Positions 1-7,767 of a stretch of 64,000 nt of DNA are shown here, in pieces. The notes beneath the pieces are model-generated. The model was given only the letters and a program-made list of their open reading frames with translations, was not told the origin of the DNA and made no database searches. This DNA comes from a bacterium. GTDB taxonomy: Bacteria > Bacillota > Bacilli > Lactobacillales > Streptococcaceae. Numbering within the stretch: position 1 is the stretch's first letter; each line of letters begins with the position of its first letter. The stretch spans positions 124,001-188,000 of the forward strand of contig CAJNCS010000002.1 in assembly GCA_905221325.1 (NCBI GenBank), written 5' to 3'. Position numbers and translations under genes: made by a program.

Positions 1-212
1 GCCATCTCTTCTGGACTTCTCATCCAGATTTGTTCTGGATTTCTATCCTGCCTAAGAAGGCAAATTGGCTGTGAGTTTGCACTTGCTTGACTCATCATCT
101 CTTCTACCAAATCATCCAGTTTGATATGAAGTAGTTGATACTGTCTAGCAAGAAGTGAGGCAATTGTTGATTTTCCACTACAAGGCGATCCGCCAATCAT
201 ATAAAACATCAT
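1..212 (-). CDS. P-loop kinase/ATPase, partial (3' end outside window)
   Basis: This is the first 70 codons of a gene that runs off the left edge. The product begins MMFYMIGGSPCSGKST, a Walker A loop (GGSPCSGKST) right at the N-terminus, as in small adenylate-kinase-like or nucleoside/shikimate-kinase-like P-loop enzymes. The substrate cannot be told from this fragment. Two ATGs in tandem (212 and 209) follow a strong GGAGG; the second has the more usual spacing of 7 bases, so translation may start at 209. The gene lies directly downstream of a T-box leader on the same strand, so its expression is expected to respond to an uncharged tRNA, and it is probably the first gene of a synthetase or amino acid operon. 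Confidence 0.75.
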   Translation of the reverse strand, partial: MMFYMIGGSPCSGKSTIASLLARQYQLLHIKLDDLVEEMMSQASANSQPICLLRQDRNPEQIWMRSPEEM

Positions 213-226
213 TCTTCCTCCTTCTG

Positions 227-440
227 ACAAAATAAAAACGACATCCTCGAAAGGACGTCGTAACGTGGTTCCACCTTCATTTATGCAGGTCAAAAAGACC
301 TACACCTCTGATTGGCTCTAACGTAGCCACCGTTTTATGTTTTCATAAAAGTCAGTAGAGTAGTATCAGTTTAGGCTCTCTATGCGTTTCCAGCAACCAC
401 GCACTCTCTAGTAGAAAGGGACTAAGTGACTTGTCTCTAT
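227..440 (-). ncRNA. T-box riboswitch leader
   Basis: Read on the minus strand, the leader carries a T-box-like sequence GGTGGAACCACGTT (about 275-262), followed at once by a terminator hairpin CGACGTCC/GGATGTCG (260-239) and a T-rich tract. The Stem I side shows the typical apical part GTGCG...GGTTGCTGG...CGCAT (about 392-366) and a closing GTCA/TGAC pairing. Established T-box logic: uncharged tRNA pairs with the specifier codon and with the T-box bulge, which stabilises the antiterminator. I cannot assign the specifier with confidence; ACT (Thr) and CTG (Leu) both lie in the expected stretch. Confidence 0.85.
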
Positions 441-445
441 GCATT

Positions 446-473
446 ATTATAGCATGATTGCGAGAATTTTCAA
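446..473 (-). promoter_or_regulatory. Promoter of the T-box transcript
   Basis: On the minus strand, -35 TTGAAA (473-468), a 16-base spacer and extended -10 TGCTATAAT (454-446). It overlaps the stop codon of the upstream membrane protein gene, so the two transcription units are packed end to end. Confidence 0.8.
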
Positions 474-844
474 GGATTTTGTGAAAGTTTTTTATTTTTT
501 CCGTGCTGGAGCATGTATTTAATACCTGAACCTGAAGCCATACCAAGTAGGGCAAAGAGTTCATAAGCTAGGAAATAAACGAGAATGAATTCATTGAAAG
601 TAATGATGGTAAAGCAATAGAGAAGAGCAATACCAAGCAGCCACCACAGTGAGAATTGGAAACGGTAGCTATAAAGAAGGGACACGATGAAAGTTGCCAA
701 AGGTGAAAAGAGGATGATGTTGTAAATGTAAAGCCCTTTCAGCGTATAAGGATCAGATATCAGCAGCAAAAGCAACTCATAGAGGGGCCAGTAAAAGAAG
801 AAAATGACAAGGCAGTATGGGACATACTTAAGATATTTCCGCAT
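470..844 (-). CDS. Small integral membrane protein, unknown function
   Basis: A 124-residue protein with about four hydrophobic segments (roughly residues 7-30, 38-58, 65-85 and 85-105) and a short basic tail ending KNKKLSQNP. I do not recognise a named family. The start is supported by GGAGG nine bases upstream and by its own promoter at 925-953. It is transcribed alone, and its 3' end overlaps the -35 box of the following T-box transcript. It is probably a conserved streptococcal membrane protein, but no function can be inferred. Confidence 0.75.
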   Translation of the reverse strand: MRKYLKYVPYCLVIFFFYWPLYELLLLLISDPYTLKGLYIYNIILFSPLATFIVSLLYSYRFQFSLWWLLGIALLYCFTIITFNEFILVYFLAYELFALLGMASGSGIKYMLQHGKNKKLSQNP

Positions 845-924
845 GGCAATAGTCCTCCAATCTGCAAAAATAGAGAGATGTTGAAGACCACATGATCCTA
901 AATGAAGGGGAACTCTCTACTTAT

Positions 925-953
925 AGTATAGCACGTCTTGGAAGCCTTTACAA
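925..953 (-). promoter_or_regulatory. Promoter of the 470-844 membrane protein gene
   Basis: Minus strand: -35 TTGTAA (953-948), 17-base spacer, -10 TATACT (930-925) extended by TGC. Confidence 0.75.
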
Positions 954-996
954 GTTAATACAGTGAGCAGTGATAGTGATTTTTTGCAGTGTTTTC

Positions 997-1005
997 TGCT
1001 ATAAT
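997..1005 (+). promoter_or_regulatory. Extended -10 promoter of the first phosphoesterase gene
   Basis: TGCTATAAT, about 37 bases before the start codon. No good -35 is seen at the right distance, as is common for extended -10 promoters in streptococci. Confidence 0.65.
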
Positions 1006-1041
1006 ACTAACAGAAGAAGTAAGAGGAAATGAGGAGAAAGA

Positions 1042-1884
1042 ATGACGAAAATAGCAGTTCTTTCAGACATACATGGGAATACAAGCGCCTTGGAAGCTGT
1101 ACTGGCTGATGCAAAAGCGGAAACGGTAGATGAGTACTGGCTTTTGGGGGATATTCTTATGCCTGGAACAGGACGTAGAAGGATTTTGGACCTCTTGGCT
1201 GATTTGCCCATCACAGTAAGAGTTCTTGGAAATTGGGAGGATAGTCTCTGGCGTGGTTTGCATCGCAAGCTAGATCTAACAAAAGCTAGTCATCGTTATC
1301 TCCTGCGCCAATGCCAGTATATCTTAGAAGAGATTAGCCCTGAAGAAATCAAAGATCTCCACAATCAACCCATGCAAGTTCATCGTCAGTTTGGTGATTT
1401 GACAGTAGGAATCACTCACCATCTCCCTGATAAAAATTGGGGTAGAGAGTTGATTCATACGGGAAAACAAGAAGATTTTGATAGATTGGTGACGGAGCCG
1501 CATGCCTCTATCGCAGTATATGGGCATATCCACCAACAGTTGCTTCGCTATGGAAGTGACGGACAGTTGATTCTTAATCCAGGATCGATTGGGCAACCCT
1601 TCTTTTTAGATGCGAGGTTGCGTAAGGACCTGCGTGCCCAGTATATGATCTTAGAGATTGATGAAGCAGGTTTGGCTGATGTTGATTTTCGTCGAGTGGA
1701 TTATGATGTAGAAGCCGAATTGCAGTTGGCTAAGGATGTAAAGCTCCCCTATTTCCAAATCTACTATGAAAGTTTGGTAAATGGGATTCACCATACTCAT
1801 AATCAGGAACTTCTGTATGAAATTGCTCAAGAACAGGGGCATGATGCCGAGTTGGATGCATGGTTGGATAGTGGTAATGATTGA
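1042..1884 (+). CDS. Calcineurin-like metallophosphoesterase (paralog 1)
   Basis: A 280-residue cytoplasmic metallophosphoesterase of the YfcE/DUF2437-like type. Metal-site motifs are in order: DIH (D9, H11), GD (36-37), GNWED (63-67, a variant of GNHD), paired His in THH (125-127) and GHIH (161-164). The family hydrolyses phosphodiesters or phosphoprotein-like substrates with two metal ions; the natural substrate is not known to me. GGAGAAAG precedes the ATG. A close paralog of almost the same length lies at 18831-19676, and a truncated piece of that paralog lies at 15418. It is monocistronic or loosely linked to the following Rrf2 gene, which has its own promoter. Confidence 0.88.
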   Translation: MTKIAVLSDIHGNTSALEAVLADAKAETVDEYWLLGDILMPGTGRRRILDLLADLPITVRVLGNWEDSLWRGLHRKLDLTKASHRYLLRQCQYILEEISPEEIKDLHNQPMQVHRQFGDLTVGITHHLPDKNWGRELIHTGKQEDFDRLVTEPHASIAVYGHIHQQLLRYGSDGQLILNPGSIGQPFFLDARLRKDLRAQYMILEIDEAGLADVDFRRVDYDVEAELQLAKDVKLPYFQIYYESLVNGIHHTHNQELLYEIAQEQGHDAELDAWLDSGND

Positions 1885-1908
1885 CATTACAACATAAAAG
1901 GGTATAAT
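1881..1908 (+). promoter_or_regulatory. Promoter of the Rrf2-family regulator
   Basis: TTGACA (1881-1886), 16-base spacer, TATAAT (1903-1908). It overlaps the stop codon of the preceding phosphoesterase gene. Confidence 0.85.
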
Positions 1909-1940
1909 GGGTATCAGATAGGATGTAAAAGGAGACGAAG

Positions 1941-2378
1941 ATGCAAATTTCAAGCCGATTTACAATTGCGACTCATATGATGATTATTATTGCAATGCAG
2001 GATACAGATAGTAAAGTGACCAGTGATTTTCTTGCGGCTAGTGTCGGAGTCAATCCAGTCATTATTCGTAAGACTTTATCGCAACTTAAAAAAGCAGGAT
2101 TGATTTCAGTTGCGCGTGGGACGGGCGGAACTGAAATTATCAAGGAGCTCCAAGATATTAGCCTTTTTGATGTTTATCAGGCTGTTGAATGTTTAGGAAA
2201 ATCTGGTAAGCTCTTTAGTTTCCATGACAATCCAAATCCTAATTGCCCAATTGGTGCTAATATCCATGCGGTCTTGGACCAAAAGTTATTCGATGTTCAA
2301 GCAGCTATGGAAAACCAACTGCGTCAGACAAGTTTGGCTCAGGTTGTGGCAGATGCAGAAGCAAGAATAGCAAAATAA
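1941..2378 (+). CDS. Rrf2-family transcriptional regulator
   Basis: A 145-residue winged-helix regulator. The N-terminal pattern MQISSRFTIATHMM, the helix-turn-helix (about 28-55, with SVGVNPVIIRKTLSQLKKAG) and the GTGGTEI wing are typical of the Rrf2/YwnA group. Only one cysteine is present (C82 in NCPIGANIH), so the three-cysteine Fe-S cluster of IscR/NsrR is absent; sensing, if any, would be by a single thiol or by another ligand. GGAG seven bases before ATG, its own consensus promoter, and a terminator directly after the stop suggest a single-gene unit. The target genes are not evident from the neighbours. Confidence 0.88.
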   Translation: MQISSRFTIATHMMIIIAMQDTDSKVTSDFLAASVGVNPVIIRKTLSQLKKAGLISVARGTGGTEIIKELQDISLFDVYQAVECLGKSGKLFSFHDNPNPNCPIGANIHAVLDQKLFDVQAAMENQLRQTSLAQVVADAEARIAK

Positions 2379-2402
2379 GAGGGCTAGGCTCCTCTTTTTC
2401 TA
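2378..2402 (+). terminator. Rho-independent terminator
   Basis: GAGG...CCTC hairpin followed by TTTTTC, directly after the Rrf2 gene. Confidence 0.75.
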
Positions 2403-2445
2403 TTGCCACAATTATGGTACAATGTAGTCATCAAAGGAGGAGACT

Positions 2446-3468
2446 ATGTACTTTATCACAGGATTTTTTGTCCTACTTTTTCTCGTTTCGTTTTTAAGGG
2501 ACAATCGCAGTCTCTGGAATCCAGCTCTCTTACTTTTGTCTCTGCTCTTTTCTTATATGTCCATTGCCAATCTTTTTTACGAAGCTGGGCAGAAAGAAGT
2601 GCACATGGTTTTCTTTGCAGGGATTTTTCTCCTGCTGCCTCTTTTAGTTTTTCTAAGTAGTTTTTTCCTTATTTATAATGGATTTGTGTTATTGAAAAAA
2701 GAAGGAAAATCCAAGGCAAATTATTTGTCTCTAGGATTAGGCTGCGTGATTCTATTCTTTTTTGTAATCATGGCGATTCGAGTGAGCGATACCAAGGGCT
2801 TGTTTTACACCAATCATCTAGTGAATATTATCTTTTTCTTTTTGATTTATTCGTATTTGATTTTTGGTTTTGCCTTTGCAGGATTTCTGTTATACTCAAT
2901 CTTGTATCTCTTCATTCCTAAGAAAAAACATTATGATTTTATCATCATTCACGGAGCAGGCTTGTTGAATGGAGAAAAAGTGACTCCCTTACTAAAGAGT
3001 CGCATTGATAAGGCAGTTGAGGCTTATCACCAGTCTCTCAATCCCAATGTTAAAATCATCGCTAGTGGTGGTCGAGGTGGGGATGAGAAGATTTCCGAAG
3101 CTCGGGCAATTTGTAATTATTTGCTGAAAGAAACGGATGTTCCGAGAGAAGCCATTCTCCTAGAGGAAAGCTCGACCACGACCTATGAGAATCTTCTCTT
3201 CTCAAAAGAAATGGGAGAGAAACTGGTGGCTAGTCCACGTTTTCTCTTTGTAACCAATGACTATCATGTTTTTCGGACAAGTACCTATGCTCGCCGTATT
3301 GGGATGAAGGGAGATGGCCTTGGTTGCCGTACAGCCGCCTACTATATCCCATCGGCCTTTATCAGAGAATATATTGCTCTATGTGTGAAGATGAGATGGC
3401 TTTTTCTCGCCTTCTATATTTTATTAATTTTAGCTCTGATTTTCTCCTATAGAAGTGTTCTATGGTAA
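2446..3468 (+). CDS. YdcF-family (DUF218) membrane protein
   Basis: A 340-residue protein. The first ~160 residues hold about five membrane segments (starting YFITGFFVLLFLVSFL). The cytoplasmic or extracytoplasmic DUF218/YdcF domain follows (about 165-310), recognised by the opening FIIIHGAG, by SGGRGGDE, by the ETDVP/EESSTTTYENL block and by TNDYHVFR. A hydrophobic segment closes the protein (about 312-335). In the family these domains bind S-adenosylmethionine-like or sugar-lipid ligands (SanA/YdcF), and a role in envelope biogenesis is usual but unproven. AAAGGAGG precedes the ATG with good spacing. It is a single-gene unit with an extended -10 element TGGTACAAT at about 2413-2421. Confidence 0.85.
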   Translation: MYFITGFFVLLFLVSFLRDNRSLWNPALLLLSLLFSYMSIANLFYEAGQKEVHMVFFAGIFLLLPLLVFLSSFFLIYNGFVLLKKEGKSKANYLSLGLGCVILFFFVIMAIRVSDTKGLFYTNHLVNIIFFFLIYSYLIFGFAFAGFLLYSILYLFIPKKKHYDFIIIHGAGLLNGEKVTPLLKSRIDKAVEAYHQSLNPNVKIIASGGRGGDEKISEARAICNYLLKETDVPREAILLEESSTTTYENLLFSKEMGEKLVASPRFLFVTNDYHVFRTSTYARRIGMKGDGLGCRTAAYYIPSAFIREYIALCVKMRWLFLAFYILLILALIFSYRSVLW

Positions 3469-3714
3469 TATGTAAAATTCATATTGTAATTCTTGTTAGA
3501 ATCTCTAAAAAATCTTGTAGTAACCCTAAGGGAAAAATTGTCACTAGTAATGAAAGAGCAGGGTAAGTGATTGTGAGTGCGGTTTTTGGAACGGTTTCAT
3601 GATTGCTCGTCAATCAATTGAACAATTTCTAACCTAGTTGCAGATTTTCAGAGAGAGTCAAAAATAGGCAACTGAATATGAGTAGACTAGAATTTTACAG
3701 TCAACGACAAATAA
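3469..3714. other. Intergenic region without recognised gene
   Basis: About 250 bases between the YdcF gene and the next terminator. I see no ORF with a ribosome binding site and no repeat that I recognise. Confidence 0.5.
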
Positions 3715-3750
3715 AAATGTGAACAGCAACAGAGATTCACATTTTCTTTT
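3705..3750 (-). terminator. Terminator of the nucleotidyltransferase gene (bidirectional)
   Basis: Inverted repeat AAAATGTGAA (3715-3724) / TTCACATTTT (3736-3745) with T-rich tracts on both sides. On the minus strand it follows the gene ending at 3755. The same stem recurs at 4632-4661. Confidence 0.8.
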
Positions 3751-3754
3751 TGGT

Positions 3755-4537
3755 CTATGGCAAAATGGCTTTTAGTTCCTTCAGGATAGTTTGCAAGGTT
3801 ACGATCGCTTGTTCTCCTTGTTGTGGTTGATAGAGTAGTTGGAAGTACTTGCGAATAGTTTCTTCAAATTGCATAGGGAGGAGTGTACAATTGGTCTTTG
3901 CGTACTCCAACATTCGTTTTTCACCAGGATGGGTTTGCTCATTGAGCGCAAATAACAAGTCAAAGTAGGAAGCAAAAAATTCACTTGTACGATGATTCAT
4001 GCTAAGAAGATCTTGGCGTTTGATAGCTTTTTCTATTTGGTGAGAGAAGGCAGGCATGGCTTGGTCTAGCAAAAGGAGTTGCCTTTCAATGATATGCTTT
4101 TTGAGTTCCTGTGGATAGGGAATCTGGTAAGTTCTTTGGAGCGAAGCATAGTGTCCATTCGGATCGTATAGAATCTTGCTGTGGAGTAGATTATGCCACA
4201 TACAAGTTGTATAAGCGTTTTGGGCTTGATGCTGAAAAACAGTTGAGTTTAGTTCTTGTTCAAACGACTCCAGCGAACGATAAATCAACTCGATTTGGAT
4301 ACCGTTGTTTAGTACACAGTCGTCCTCTAATTCCCAAAACTGGTTTCCAATTTCCATATAGGAGCAATAGTTGCTAAGAATGATTTGACGAGTTTTCTCG
4401 TCAATAGGTGAGTTAATATAGACATAGACATCATAGTCAGAATTTTGATCGTAGTCTTGTCCTGCACGTGAACCACCAAGAGCGATAGCTTCTACTTGTT
4501 CCAGTTGAGAGAATTCTTTGTAAAGTTCTTGGATCAT
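3755..4537 (-). CDS. Nucleotidyltransferase-fold protein (DUF4037-like)
   Basis: A 260-residue protein with a minimal nucleotidyltransferase active site near the N-terminus: GGSRAG (21-26), then SDYDVYVY (33-40), whose two aspartates D34 and D36 would bind metal, and a third acidic strand around IQIELIY. The C-terminal half is helical, as in DUF4037 or kanamycin-nucleotidyltransferase-like proteins. A drug-modifying, tRNA-modifying or toxin-like role cannot be chosen from the sequence. AAGGAG sits seven bases before the ATG. The gene stands alone between two near-identical hairpin terminators, so it is insulated from the ABC importer upstream. Confidence 0.8.
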   Translation of the reverse strand: MIQELYKEFSQLEQVEAIALGGSRAGQDYDQNSDYDVYVYINSPIDEKTRQIILSNYCSYMEIGNQFWELEDDCVLNNGIQIELIYRSLESFEQELNSTVFQHQAQNAYTTCMWHNLLHSKILYDPNGHYASLQRTYQIPYPQELKKHIIERQLLLLDQAMPAFSHQIEKAIKRQDLLSMNHRTSEFFASYFDLLFALNEQTHPGEKRMLEYAKTNCTLLPMQFEETIRKYFQLLYQPQQGEQAIVTLQTILKELKAILP

Positions 4538-4569
4538 TGTTTTTCTCCTTGCTTTATGGTTTTAAAGTC

Positions 4570-4578
4570 ATTTTATCA
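4570..4578 (-). promoter_or_regulatory. Probable extended -10 promoter of the nucleotidyltransferase gene
   Basis: Minus strand TGATAAAAT about 33 bases before the start codon. No clear -35. Confidence 0.45.
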
Positions 4579-4628
4579 AAAAGTAAAACGTTTGCATAGC
4601 ATTAAGTTGCTGCTTTTTCATTTATAGC

Positions 4629-4667
4629 AAAAAATGTGAACGTCTATTTTTGTTCACATTTCTTTTT
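4629..4667 (-). terminator. Terminator of the amino acid ABC operon (bidirectional)
   Basis: AAATGTGAAC (4632-4641) / GTTCACATTT (4652-4661) with T-runs on both sides, directly after the permease stop codon at 4668. Confidence 0.85.
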
Positions 4668-5327
4668 TTATTCTGCTGCTTGTTGCCAACGTTTGGCTAG
4701 CATGCGAGACAGGCTAGAGATTGATAGGTTAAAGCTGAAGTAGATGAGGGCAATCAGGATGTAAAGGCTAAAGACCTGCTCTGGTTCAAAATAGCGTCCC
4801 ATGAGAATTTGGCTGGCGCCAAAGAGTTCTTGTAGGGCGATAACAGAGTAGAGGAGACTGGTATCCTTAATCACGGTTACAAACTGAGAAATGATGGCTG
4901 GCAGCATTTTACGGATCGCTTGTGGGAGAATGATGTAGTAGAGGATTTGCGCTGAAGTGAATCCTTGCGACATTCCTGCTTCGTACTGGCCTTTGTCCAC
5001 GGCATTGAGACCGCCTCGGATAATCTCAGCTAGAGCTGCTGAAGTAAAGAGAGTAAAGGCAGTGATACCAGCTGGTGTGGACTTCATCTTAAACACCAAA
5101 AAGATGGTGAAAATCCAGAGGAGGTTGGGAACGTTACGTACAAACTCGATATAAATGCTGGAGATGATCCGTAAGACAGGATTTTTCCCATTTCTCATGA
5201 CGGCTAGCACTATTCCGATAAGGGTCGAGAGGACGATAGCAATCAGAGAAATGTAGAGGGTCAAGCCAAATCCTTTAAAGATAAAGATTAGGTTATCTGG
5301 GGTCAAAACTTCTAAAATAGATTCCAT
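4668..5327 (-). CDS. Polar amino acid ABC transporter permease 2
   Basis: A 219-residue HisM/GlnP-type inner-membrane subunit of an ABC importer. The family signature is visible: the N-terminal amphipathic start, about five membrane spans, and the EAA loop (the stretch EIIRGGLNAVDKGQYEAG followed by SQGFTSAQILYYIILPQA, about 97-135) that docks on the ATPase. It is the last gene of a minus-strand operon: ATPase (7591), binding protein (6822), permease 1 (6014), permease 2. The start follows AGGAGG with normal spacing, nine bases after the stop of permease 1. The two permeases presumably form a heterodimeric channel. Substrate not determined. Confidence 0.92.
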   Translation of the reverse strand: MESILEVLTPDNLIFIFKGFGLTLYISLIAIVLSTLIGIVLAVMRNGKNPVLRIISSIYIEFVRNVPNLLWIFTIFLVFKMKSTPAGITAFTLFTSAALAEIIRGGLNAVDKGQYEAGMSQGFTSAQILYYIILPQAIRKMLPAIISQFVTVIKDTSLLYSVIALQELFGASQILMGRYFEPEQVFSLYILIALIYFSFNLSISSLSRMLAKRWQQAAE

Positions 5328-5336
5328 AGTAACCTC

Positions 5337-6014
5337 CTAAAGTGAATAGGCTTTTTTGTTGGCTTGCTCCATCTTGCGACCAAACTGGGCAACAGGGAAG
5401 CATAGGGCAAAGTAGAGAAGAGCAGCGCCTAAAAAGGCTGGGATATAGTTTCCGTTGAGAGCCGACCAAGACTTAGTCACAAACATCAAGTCCACTCCAG
5501 AGATGATAGCTACGGTAGAGGTGTTCTTGATGAGGTTAACGATTTGATTGGTCAAAGGTGGGAGAATGATGCGGAAAGCCTGAGGCAAGATAATCAAGCG
5601 CATGGCACTGATATAGGTAAAACCTTGCGACAAGGCGGCCTCCATCTGACCACTAGGAATAGACTGAATCCCTGAACGAATAACCTCAGCGATATAAGCG
5701 CCGTGATAGAGTCCCACGCAGAGAACAGCTGTCCAATAAATCGGAATCATGATGGTATGGTCACTGATAAGAGGCAAACCATAGAAGACGATGACAAACT
5801 GCACCAAGAGAGGAGTGTTTTGATAAAATTCGACAAAAATACGAGCCAAAATTCTTAAAATTTGATGTTTGCTAGTTGACATAGCTCCAAAGAAGATGCC
5901 CAAAACCATGGCGAGGATAAAGGATCCAATCGCTAGGGCAAGGGTGAAGAGGAAACCATTGAAAAATTGTCCAAAATCCTGAAAATAGGCTGTCCAAGAT
6001 GATAAATCTGTCAT
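5337..6014 (-). CDS. Polar amino acid ABC transporter permease 1
   Basis: A 225-residue HisM/GlnP-type permease. I place the start at 6014 (MTDLSSW...) because TAAGGAGG lies eight bases upstream; the frame is open further, but that extension overlaps the binding-protein gene and has no membrane or domain character. About five membrane spans and the EAA loop (EVIRSGIQSIPSGQMEAA, then SQGFTYISAMRLIILPQA) are present. It pairs with the permease encoded at 4668-5327. The start codon lies 13 bases after the stop of the binding-protein gene. Confidence 0.92.
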   Translation of the reverse strand: MTDLSSWTAYFQDFGQFFNGFLFTLALAIGSFILAMVLGIFFGAMSTSKHQILRILARIFVEFYQNTPLLVQFVIVFYGLPLISDHTIMIPIYWTAVLCVGLYHGAYIAEVIRSGIQSIPSGQMEAALSQGFTYISAMRLIILPQAFRIILPPLTNQIVNLIKNTSTVAIISGVDLMFVTKSWSALNGNYIPAFLGAALLYFALCFPVAQFGRKMEQANKKAYSL

Positions 6015-6027
6015 GAGGGTGTCCTCC

Positions 6028-6822
6028 TTAATCTGCGGTATGGCTAGATGGTTTGAGCTTGTAACGGTCATAGAGTTTCTGCAAACTACCGTCCTTGCTC
6101 CATTTAGTGACCAAGGTATCAAGATAGTCGCTGAGCTCAGTGTTTGATTTCTTGGTAACAATACCGTAGTCAGATGGTTTAAAACTATCATCTAGTAGCT
6201 CTGTTCGTTTACTGGTGTAGCCAGACAGGATAGAGCGGTCTACGGAAAAGGCATCAATACGGTGAGCGTGAAGGGAAGTAATCAGCTCTGGATAGGAACC
6301 AAGTTCTACGAATTTAAACTTCAGACCTTTCTTTTTACCCAGTTCAGTAATCAGGCGTTGGGTGATGGAACCTTGAGCAACTCCGATCGTTTTACCGTTT
6401 AGATCTTCAATGCTTTTGATGTTGGCAGATTTATTGACCAAAAATCCGGAAGCGTCCGTATAGTAGGGACTGGTGAAGTTGTATAATTTTTTACGTTCAT
6501 CTGTGATGGTGAAAGTTGCGATATCCATATCGACCTGTTCATTGTCTAGGAGTGGTCCACGTGTTTGAGCGGTAACAGGAACGTAGCGAATCTTGACCTT
6601 GAGTTCATCTGCAATCATCTTGGCCAGGTCCGTTTCGATACCAGAATAAGTTCCTGTCTTGGGATCTTTGTAACCAAAATTGGGAACGTCTTGTTTTACA
6701 CCAACAACTAGTTCGCCTCTTTTTTGAATGTCTGCGACACTGGTATCAGCCTGAACTGGTTTGGCAGCAGCAAGGCTGAAAAGGCTAATCAATAATGCGG
6801 ATAAAAAGAATTTCTTTTTCAT
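6028..6822 (-). CDS. Amino acid ABC transporter substrate-binding protein (no lipobox)
   Basis: A 264-residue SBP of the family 3 (PF00497) type: signal peptide MKKKFFLSALLISLFSLAAA, mature region beginning around ADTSVADI, then KRGELVVGVKQDVPNFGY, GIETDLAK, TFTITDERKK and DRSILSGY, typical of polar amino acid binders. The start at 6822 is set by AAGGAGG seven bases upstream; the frame extends further upstream, but only inside the ATPase gene. There is no cysteine near the cleavage region, so this SBP should be secreted by a normal signal peptidase and not lipid-anchored, which is unusual for a Gram-positive importer. The ligand is not evident. Confidence 0.9.
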   Translation of the reverse strand: MKKKFFLSALLISLFSLAAAKPVQADTSVADIQKRGELVVGVKQDVPNFGYKDPKTGTYSGIETDLAKMIADELKVKIRYVPVTAQTRGPLLDNEQVDMDIATFTITDERKKLYNFTSPYYTDASGFLVNKSANIKSIEDLNGKTIGVAQGSITQRLITELGKKKGLKFKFVELGSYPELITSLHAHRIDAFSVDRSILSGYTSKRTELLDDSFKPSDYGIVTKKSNTELSDYLDTLVTKWSKDGSLQKLYDRYKLKPSSHTAD

Positions 6823-6832
6823 AGGCGCCTCC

Positions 6833-7591
6833 TTATTTGACTTTGTCACTTTCATGGTTGATAATTTTGCTGAGGAATTGTTGGGCACGAGGTTCGCTTG
6901 GATTGTCAAAAAAGTCATCGACATCTGTCGTATCCACCAAAACTTCTCCGTCAGCCATAAAGATGATGCGGTCCGCAACCTCTCGAGCAAAGCCCATTTC
7001 GTGGGTAACGATGATCATGTTCATCCCATCATGCGCCAGTTTTTGCATAACTGCTAGAACATCACCGATGGTTTCAGGGTCAAGAGCAGATGTTGGCTCA
7101 TCAAAGAGGAGGAGTTCCGGATGCATGGCAAGACCACGAGCAATGGCGATTCTCTGTTTTTGTCCACCAGATAGCATGGCTGGATAGGAATCTTTCTTGT
7201 CCCACATATTTACAAATTCCAGATATTTTTGGGCTGTTTTTTCAGCTTCTTTTTTATCAATTCCTAAAACTTTAACGGGCGCAAGTGTCACGTTTTCTAA
7301 CACTGTTTTGTGTGGATAAAGGTTAAAATGTTGAAAAACCATGCCGACTTCCTTACGAAGAGGAACTAAATCTTTCTGACTAGCACCTGCTACTTGGTGT
7401 CCATTGACCAAGAGACTACCTTTGTCAACAGCCTCCAAACCATTAATCGTACGGATAAGAGTGGACTTCCCAGAACCAGAAGGTCCAAGCAAGACAACGA
7501 CTTGTCCTTTTTCAAAACGGAGATTGATATCGCGGAGTGCGTGGTAGTCTCCGTAATATTTTTCGACGTGTTTAAATTCTACTAAAGCCAT
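6833..7591 (-). CDS. Polar amino acid ABC transporter ATP-binding protein
   Basis: A 252-residue GlnQ/HisP-type ATPase. Walker A GPSGSGKST (36-44), Q-loop (VFQHFNLYPHKT), signature LSGGQKQR, Walker B LLLFDEPTSALD and the switch histidine (TH in IVTHEMGFA) are intact. It is the first gene of the importer operon; AAGGAG precedes the ATG and a consensus promoter lies just upstream. It powers the two permeases fed by the SBP. Confidence 0.93.
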   Translation of the reverse strand: MALVEFKHVEKYYGDYHALRDINLRFEKGQVVVLLGPSGSGKSTLIRTINGLEAVDKGSLLVNGHQVAGASQKDLVPLRKEVGMVFQHFNLYPHKTVLENVTLAPVKVLGIDKKEAEKTAQKYLEFVNMWDKKDSYPAMLSGGQKQRIAIARGLAMHPELLLFDEPTSALDPETIGDVLAVMQKLAHDGMNMIIVTHEMGFAREVADRIIFMADGEVLVDTTDVDDFFDNPSEPRAQQFLSKIINHESDKVK

Positions 7592-7625
7592 GAGAGATCT
7601 CCTTTGTGTTAGATTTTATAACATG

Positions 7626-7654
7626 ATTCTACACCAAAAGATTTGTCTTGTCAA
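7626..7654 (-). promoter_or_regulatory. Promoter of the amino acid ABC importer operon
   Basis: Minus strand TTGACA (7654-7649), 17-base spacer, TAGAAT (7631-7626). Confidence 0.8.
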
Positions 7655-7722
7655 ATAATATCAGAAAAAAGTTAGTAAAATTTTTGTACAAAGCAATCTG
7701 GATAGAGAAAATGCCTAAATCA

Positions 7723-7731
7723 TGTTATAAT
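7723..7731 (+). promoter_or_regulatory. Extended -10 promoter of recJ
   Basis: TGTTATAAT. It predicts transcription from about 7738, which excludes the in-frame ATG codons at 7648 and 7711 as starts of recJ. Confidence 0.7.
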
Positions 7732-7767
7732 GAAACGATAGAATTCTTAGAAAGAGTGGATGTTTTT

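Noticed and set aside
999..1268. Open frame of 89 codons on the minus strand over the first phosphoesterase gene
   Set aside because: Antisense to a well-supported gene, no ribosome site and no family character.
5337..6191. Longer N-terminus for permease 1 of the amino acid importer
   Set aside because: The extra 59 residues overlap the binding-protein gene and lie upstream of a strong ribosome site at 6022-6029.
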